In this document: one piece after another, positions 60,194 through 64,000 of the stretch | Numbering within the stretch: position 1 is the stretch's first letter | How the letters are laid out: each line of letters begins with the position of its first letter | Assembly (NCBI GenBank): GCA_900772415.1 | Contig: CAAHEC010000003.1 | Span: 10,349-74,348, forward strand | Direction: 5' to 3' | Source: Bacilli bacterium | GTDB taxonomy: Bacteria > Bacillota_I > Bacilli_A > RF39 > UBA660 | DNA: 64,000 nt | Made by a program: the position numbers and the translations under genes | Notes under the pieces: generated by a model | What the model was told of the DNA's origin: nothing | The model's input: the letters and a program-made list of their open reading frames with translations, nothing else | Database searches by the model: none

Positions 60194-61198
60194 ATGAAAA
60201 AAGTTTTTAGCTTTTTGCTAACCATGTTTTTTGTGATATGTTTAACTGGCTGCGGGAAAACTGACAAAAAAGGTATTCTAAATAAAATAGATAAGAAAAT
60301 AAACAATTCAAATGGTTATAAAATTGATGCAGAAATGGAATTAATTAATAATGAAGATAAATATAAATATGATGTTTCAGTTTCATATAAGAAAAAAGAT
60401 AATTATAGAGTATCTTTAAGGAATAAAACAAATAATCACGAGCAAATAATATTAAAGAATGAAGATGGTGTTTACGTATTAACCCCATCACTTAATAAAA
60501 GCTTTAAGTTTCAAAGTAAATGGCCATATAATAATTCACAAAGTTATTTATTACAATCTGTCATAAATGATATGAAAAGCGATCCTAAACTTAGTATGAA
60601 GAAAAAAGACGGAAATTATGTATTTAAGAGTAAAGTTAACTACAAAAACAATTCCAATTTAACATATCAAAAAGTAATAGTTGATAAAAATTATATAATA
60701 AAAAGTGTATATGTATATGATAAGGATGGAAACGTTAATATGAAAGTTGATTATACAACTATAGATATGAAGGCAAAATTTAATAAAAATTATTTTATTT
60801 TAGAGGAAAACATGGAAACATATATGAAAGATTCTGATAATGATTTTAAAGTTTCTAAATTAGATGATGCTATATATCCAATGTATTTGCCAGAGGGAAC
60901 ATATCTTAAAACTGAAAAAACTGTTCAAATGGATACGGGATCTAGAATAATTCTTACGTTTTCTGGTAATAAATCTTTCATGTTAGTTGAAGAACCAACC
61001 ATGAAAGAAGATGAGTTAACTGTTATTCCAACTAATGGAGAAATAGATATGTTTTCAGATACTATTGCCGTAGTTGATAATTCATCTATTACATGGTCAA
61101 GTGATGGTGTAGATTATTATATGGTATCAAGTGATATGTCTAAAGAAGAGTTACTAGATGTTGCAAAATCAGTTACAACTTTACCAATAAATAAATAA
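60194..61198 (+). CDS. YdcC/LolA-like sporulation lipoprotein
   Basis: The 334-residue protein starts with a lipoprotein signal (hydrophobic 4-16, lipobox L17-T-G-C20), so it should be lipidated by Lgt and face outward. The rest has the LolA/LppX-like half-barrel pattern (GYKIDAEMEL, VYVLTPSLNKSFKF, VIVDKNYIIKSVYVYD) and a C-terminal DUF4367-like domain (LPEGTYLKTEK to VTTLPI). B. subtilis YdcC, a mother-cell sporulation protein of similar size, has this layout. The start ATG 60194 follows GAGGTG by 12 bp. Confidence 0.7.
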   Translation: MKKVFSFLLTMFFVICLTGCGKTDKKGILNKIDKKINNSNGYKIDAEMELINNEDKYKYDVSVSYKKKDNYRVSLRNKTNNHEQIILKNEDGVYVLTPSLNKSFKFQSKWPYNNSQSYLLQSVINDMKSDPKLSMKKKDGNYVFKSKVNYKNNSNLTYQKVIVDKNYIIKSVYVYDKDGNVNMKVDYTTIDMKAKFNKNYFILEENMETYMKDSDNDFKVSKLDDAIYPMYLPEGTYLKTEKTVQMDTGSRIILTFSGNKSFMLVEEPTMKEDELTVIPTNGEIDMFSDTIAVVDNSSITWSSDGVDYYMVSSDMSKEELLDVAKSVTTLPINK

Positions 61199-61227
61199 AT
61201 ATTTTGATAATAAATAATTGGCAGTCT

Positions 61228-61253
61228 AAAGTAACTTTTATAGTTACTTTTTT
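61228..61253 (+). terminator. Terminator after the lipoprotein gene
   Basis: Perfect stem AAAGTAACT/AGTTACTTT (61228-61236 with 61242-61250), 5-nt loop and Ts. Confidence 0.8.
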
Positions 61254-61291
61254 GCATTTTATGATATACTTTTATTATGCGGAGGTAAAAA

Positions 61292-62563
61292 ATGGAAAAC
61301 AAAAAAGGAAAAAAAGTTTTATTAAATAAAACTTCTAATAAAACTTCCATAACAGATAAATTAAATAAAAAAAGTGATTTTAAAATATATGAATTATTAT
61401 TATTTGGATTTTTGATAATATTAATATCCGTCTTAATAACTTTGTTTTTAGTTAATGAGATAAATTATAGAAATACAACAAAAAGTATCATATCAAAGAA
61501 CAATCATTTAGATGAATTTAATGAGGTTTACGACTTAATTAACAATTCATATTATAAAAAAGTTGACAAAAACAAATTAATTAATGGTGCTATTAATGGC
61601 ATGCTTAAATCATTAGACGATCCTCATACTAGTTATTTTAACGAATCAGAAGAAGAAAACTTTAATGAACTTATGAATGGCTCATATGAAGGAATAGGAG
61701 CTGAAATAACCCAAGATAAACAGGGAAATATAATTGTGTTTTCGGTGTTTAAAAATTCTCCAGCTAAAGAAGCAGGTATAAAAGTGGGGGATGTAATAGA
61801 AGAAGTTAACGGAAAATCTGTTAAAGGATTATCCACAATAGAGGTAACTAGTTTAATAAAAAAGAAAGAGACAGAAAAAGCTAGAATAAAAATCATACGT
61901 AATGGTGAAGACTTAACTTTTGATGTTGAAAAAAGAAACGTCATAATTGAATCTGTTGAGTCTAAATTACTAACTAAAAATGGCAAACAACTGGGTTATA
62001 TAATAGTAAATAATTTTGCAAATAATACTTACGAACAATTTAGAAGCAATTTACAAAAACTTGAGGAAAGTAATATTTCTGGGCTTATAATAGATGTAAG
62101 ATATAATACTGGTGGATATTTACATTCTGTTACAAATATGATTAATATGTTCTTACCAAAAGGAAAGGTAATATATCAAATATCAGATAGAAAAAATACA
62201 CAAAAATATATTGCTACGACAGATGAATCTAGAAATTATCCTGTAGCTATATTAGTTAATAGTTCAAGCGCATCAGCATCAGAAATATTAGCAATAAGTT
62301 TAAAAGAATCTTATGGAGCATTTGTTGTTGGAACAAATACATACGGAAAAGGTACTGTTCAAATAACTAAAGAATTAAAAAGTGGAGGTATGATTAAATA
62401 CACAATTCAAAAATGGTTATCACCAAAAGGTAATTGGATAAATGAAAAAGGTGTAACACCAACAAATGTAGTTTTACAATCCGAAGAATACGAAAAAAAT
62501 CCTACGTTAGAAAATGATAATCAGTTACAGAAGGCCATTGATTTGGTTGCTGGATCAAAATAG
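61292..62563 (+). CDS. ctpA: C-terminal processing peptidase (S41, CtpA/CtpB-like)
   Basis: The 423 residues have an N-terminal membrane helix (about 35-55), a cap with DDPHTSYFNESE, a PDZ domain (about 130-205; VFKNSPAKEAGIKVGD) and the S41 core. Catalytic S328 lies in SSSASASE and the Lys353 in TYGKGTVQ, the expected 25-residue spacing. In Bacillus CtpB cuts SpoIVFA to activate sigma-K, so a role in sporulation is possible; general envelope protein processing is the alternative. The start ATG 61292 follows CGGAGG. Confidence 0.9.
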   Translation: MENKKGKKVLLNKTSNKTSITDKLNKKSDFKIYELLLFGFLIILISVLITLFLVNEINYRNTTKSIISKNNHLDEFNEVYDLINNSYYKKVDKNKLINGAINGMLKSLDDPHTSYFNESEEENFNELMNGSYEGIGAEITQDKQGNIIVFSVFKNSPAKEAGIKVGDVIEEVNGKSVKGLSTIEVTSLIKKKETEKARIKIIRNGEDLTFDVEKRNVIIESVESKLLTKNGKQLGYIIVNNFANNTYEQFRSNLQKLEESNISGLIIDVRYNTGGYLHSVTNMINMFLPKGKVIYQISDRKNTQKYIATTDESRNYPVAILVNSSSASASEILAISLKESYGAFVVGTNTYGKGTVQITKELKSGGMIKYTIQKWLSPKGNWINEKGVTPTNVVLQSEEYEKNPTLENDNQLQKAIDLVAGSK

Positions 62564-62642
62564 ACATAAATATAGATTTATTTCATATTAAATTTAAATA
62601 AAATATAAAAATTATGATGTTTAAATAAATATAATTGATTAG

Positions 62643-62675
62643 AAAATACCTTTATAAAAAATATAGGTATTTTTT
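62643..62675 (+). terminator. Terminator after ctpA
   Basis: Stem AAAATACCT/AGGTATTTT (62643-62651 with 62665-62673), 13-nt loop and Ts, about 80 bp after the stop. Confidence 0.7.
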
Positions 62676-62781
62676 GTTATCTATTTTTATAAACAACTTG
62701 TATTTTCTTTGCAAAAAGTATAATATAAAAAAGTGGGTGTTAATATTTGAAAATATAACGATTTAAACTTAGGAGAAAACT

Positions 62782-63321
62782 ATGAAAAACATGAAAATAG
62801 GAGATAATTATACAATTCACTGTTATAAACACGATGGAAGTATCCACCGAAGCTGGGATGAAGCTATGCTTTTAGATATAAATAAAGATTTTTTAGTTTT
62901 TGGGAATAAACGAGCAAAAGTTAATAATAGTGATGGAAGAGTTTGGTATACTAAAGAGCCTGCCATAATTTTTTATTATAAAAACAAATGGTATAACATA
63001 ATTACACAATTTAAGGAAAATGGAATTTATTACTATTGCAATATTGCAAGCCCAACTATACTAGAAGGTAAGGTTATAAAGTATATTGATTATGATCTAG
63101 ATCTTAGAGTATTTGCTGATGGATCATATAAAATATTGGATAAGGCTGAGTATGAATATCATAAAGCTAAAATGAACTATCCGAAAGAAATTGATATAAT
63201 TGTAAAGCAAGAGTTAAAAAATTTAATAAAATTATACGAACTAAAGCAAGGACCATTTGACTATGAATATGTAAAAAAATATTATGACAAATACATGCAG
63301 TTATTGGGTAATAAAATTTAG
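62782..63321 (+). CDS. Nucleoside tri-/diphosphate phosphatase (DUF402, Ntdp/YgaC)
   Basis: The 179 residues match the YgaC/Ntdp family closely: IHCYKHDGSIHRSWDEAML, DGRVWYTKEPAI, YYYCNIASPT and YIDYDLDLRVFADGSYKILD. Family members hydrolyse NTPs and NDPs with a divalent metal. The length is standard. ATG 62782 follows TAGGAG and a TATAAT is at 62719-62724. It is the last protein gene before the rRNA operon. Confidence 0.9.
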   Translation: MKNMKIGDNYTIHCYKHDGSIHRSWDEAMLLDINKDFLVFGNKRAKVNNSDGRVWYTKEPAIIFYYKNKWYNIITQFKENGIYYYCNIASPTILEGKVIKYIDYDLDLRVFADGSYKILDKAEYEYHKAKMNYPKEIDIIVKQELKNLIKLYELKQGPFDYEYVKKYYDKYMQLLGNKI

Positions 63322-63353
63322 TTAATAGCATATATTAAATGGAGGACATAGAT

Positions 63354-63407
63354 AAAAAGACATTAAATATACCATAAAAAATAAGTAAAAATTGTCTTTT
63401 TTTAAAA
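63354..63407 (+). terminator. Terminator after the Ntdp gene
   Basis: AAAAAGACA (63354-63362) and TGTCTTTTT (63393-63401) pair around a 30-nt loop and end in Ts. Confidence 0.55.
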
Positions 63408-63443
63408 AAAAGCAAAAAAAAGCAAAAAAAATGAAAAAAGTTG

Positions 63444-63472
63444 TTGACATGGTCATTCGGATGTGGTATATT
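63444..63472 (+). promoter_or_regulatory. rRNA operon promoter
   Basis: Consensus TTGACA (63444-63449), 17-bp spacer and TATATT (63467-63472), preceded by an A-rich UP-like tract (about 63405-63440). A second TTGACA at 63483-63488 may be part of a tandem promoter but its -10 is unclear. Confidence 0.85.
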
Positions 63473-63499
63473 TTTATTGCACTTGACAAAAAAGAGTGT

Positions 63500-63603
63500 A
63501 AAAGTCCTTTGTAAAACAAAGGAAAAATGATCTTTGAAAACTGAGCAAAACGTCAAGATTATTTGAGTAGCTAGGAAAAACGAACTAATAAAAAAATAAA
63601 TAT
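63500..63603 (+). other. Pre-16S leader
   Basis: The leader holds a hairpin TCCTTTG/CAAAGGA near 63505-63524 and the block GATCTTTGAAAACTGAGCAA, which is common upstream of Firmicutes 16S genes and takes part in the processing stalk and antitermination. Confidence 0.6.

Positions 63604-64000
<397 letters not shown>

Overview
The window is about 64 kb of very AT-rich bacterial chromosome. Almost every gene lies on the + strand. It ends about 400 bp into a 16S rRNA gene. The gene content is that of a low-GC Gram-positive (Firmicutes/Bacilli) with a compact genome. WhiA, Spo0A, the spore coat protein GerQ and a YdcC-like sporulation lipoprotein point to spore-forming ancestry. A class B-type sortase, a FemX-like ligase and LysM/G5/M23 proteins show a peptidoglycan wall. 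TGA is used as a stop (for example in the MBL, flippase, pilin and ecfT genes), so this is not a code-4 mycoplasma. An uncultured gut-type Bacilli lineage (Erysipelotrichales/RF39-like) is my inference; the 16S fragment alone does not let me name it.

Layout. 1-2.5 kb: end of lgt, trxB, whiA. 2.6-14.9 kb: a chromosome-maintenance block with parA-parB-mscS-DUF951, an AbgT-type carrier, a tail-anchored unknown, ychF, rpsF-ssb-rpsR behind a structured leader, then rplI-dnaB-M23 peptidase-walJ-rlmH. 14.9-21.4 kb: a membrane zinc-peptidase gene lying between two near-identical copies of the rlmH 3' end, then ung, a LemA-like gene and gerQ (both - strand), pduL, femX-like and dusB. 21.4-30.2 kb: an unusual transporter with an internal TM2 domain, a ClpC with a degenerate second ATPase, cysS, gene remnants around a PF06541 membrane protein, clpP (- strand) and a TGS/uridine-kinase fusion. 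30.2-36.8 kb: gap, an Ig-like surface protein, pgk, a flippase and a glycosyltransferase (probable glycolipid synthesis), tpiA. 36.8-41.1 kb: an unknown, spo0A with an upstream 0A box, a Bax-inhibitor-like protein, sortase and rdgB.

41.2-54.8 kb is the S10-spc-alpha ribosomal superoperon (rpsJ to rplQ) with secY, adk, infA and rpoA. rpmD and map are missing from their usual places. 54.8-59.4 kb: an SDR dehydrogenase and a lone pilin-like protein, then ecfA1-ecfA2-ecfT-truA. 59.4-63.3 kb: a gene-poor stretch, DUF378, a sporulation-type lipoprotein, a CtpA-type protease and a nucleotide phosphatase. The rRNA promoter and 16S gene follow.

Transcription units are tightly packed. Perfect hairpin terminators often overlap the stop codon or the next promoter, and many genes have TATAAT only 20-40 bp before the start. 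The most striking observations are: the SCC-like direct repeat of the rlmH 3' end flanking a single metallopeptidase gene; a matched set of degenerate residues in EcfA1/EcfA2 that predicts one dead and one live ATP site; ClpC D2 with Walker B Glu replaced by Asn; a TM2 domain inserted in a carrier; and a 16S variant inside the universal 341F/338R primer site.
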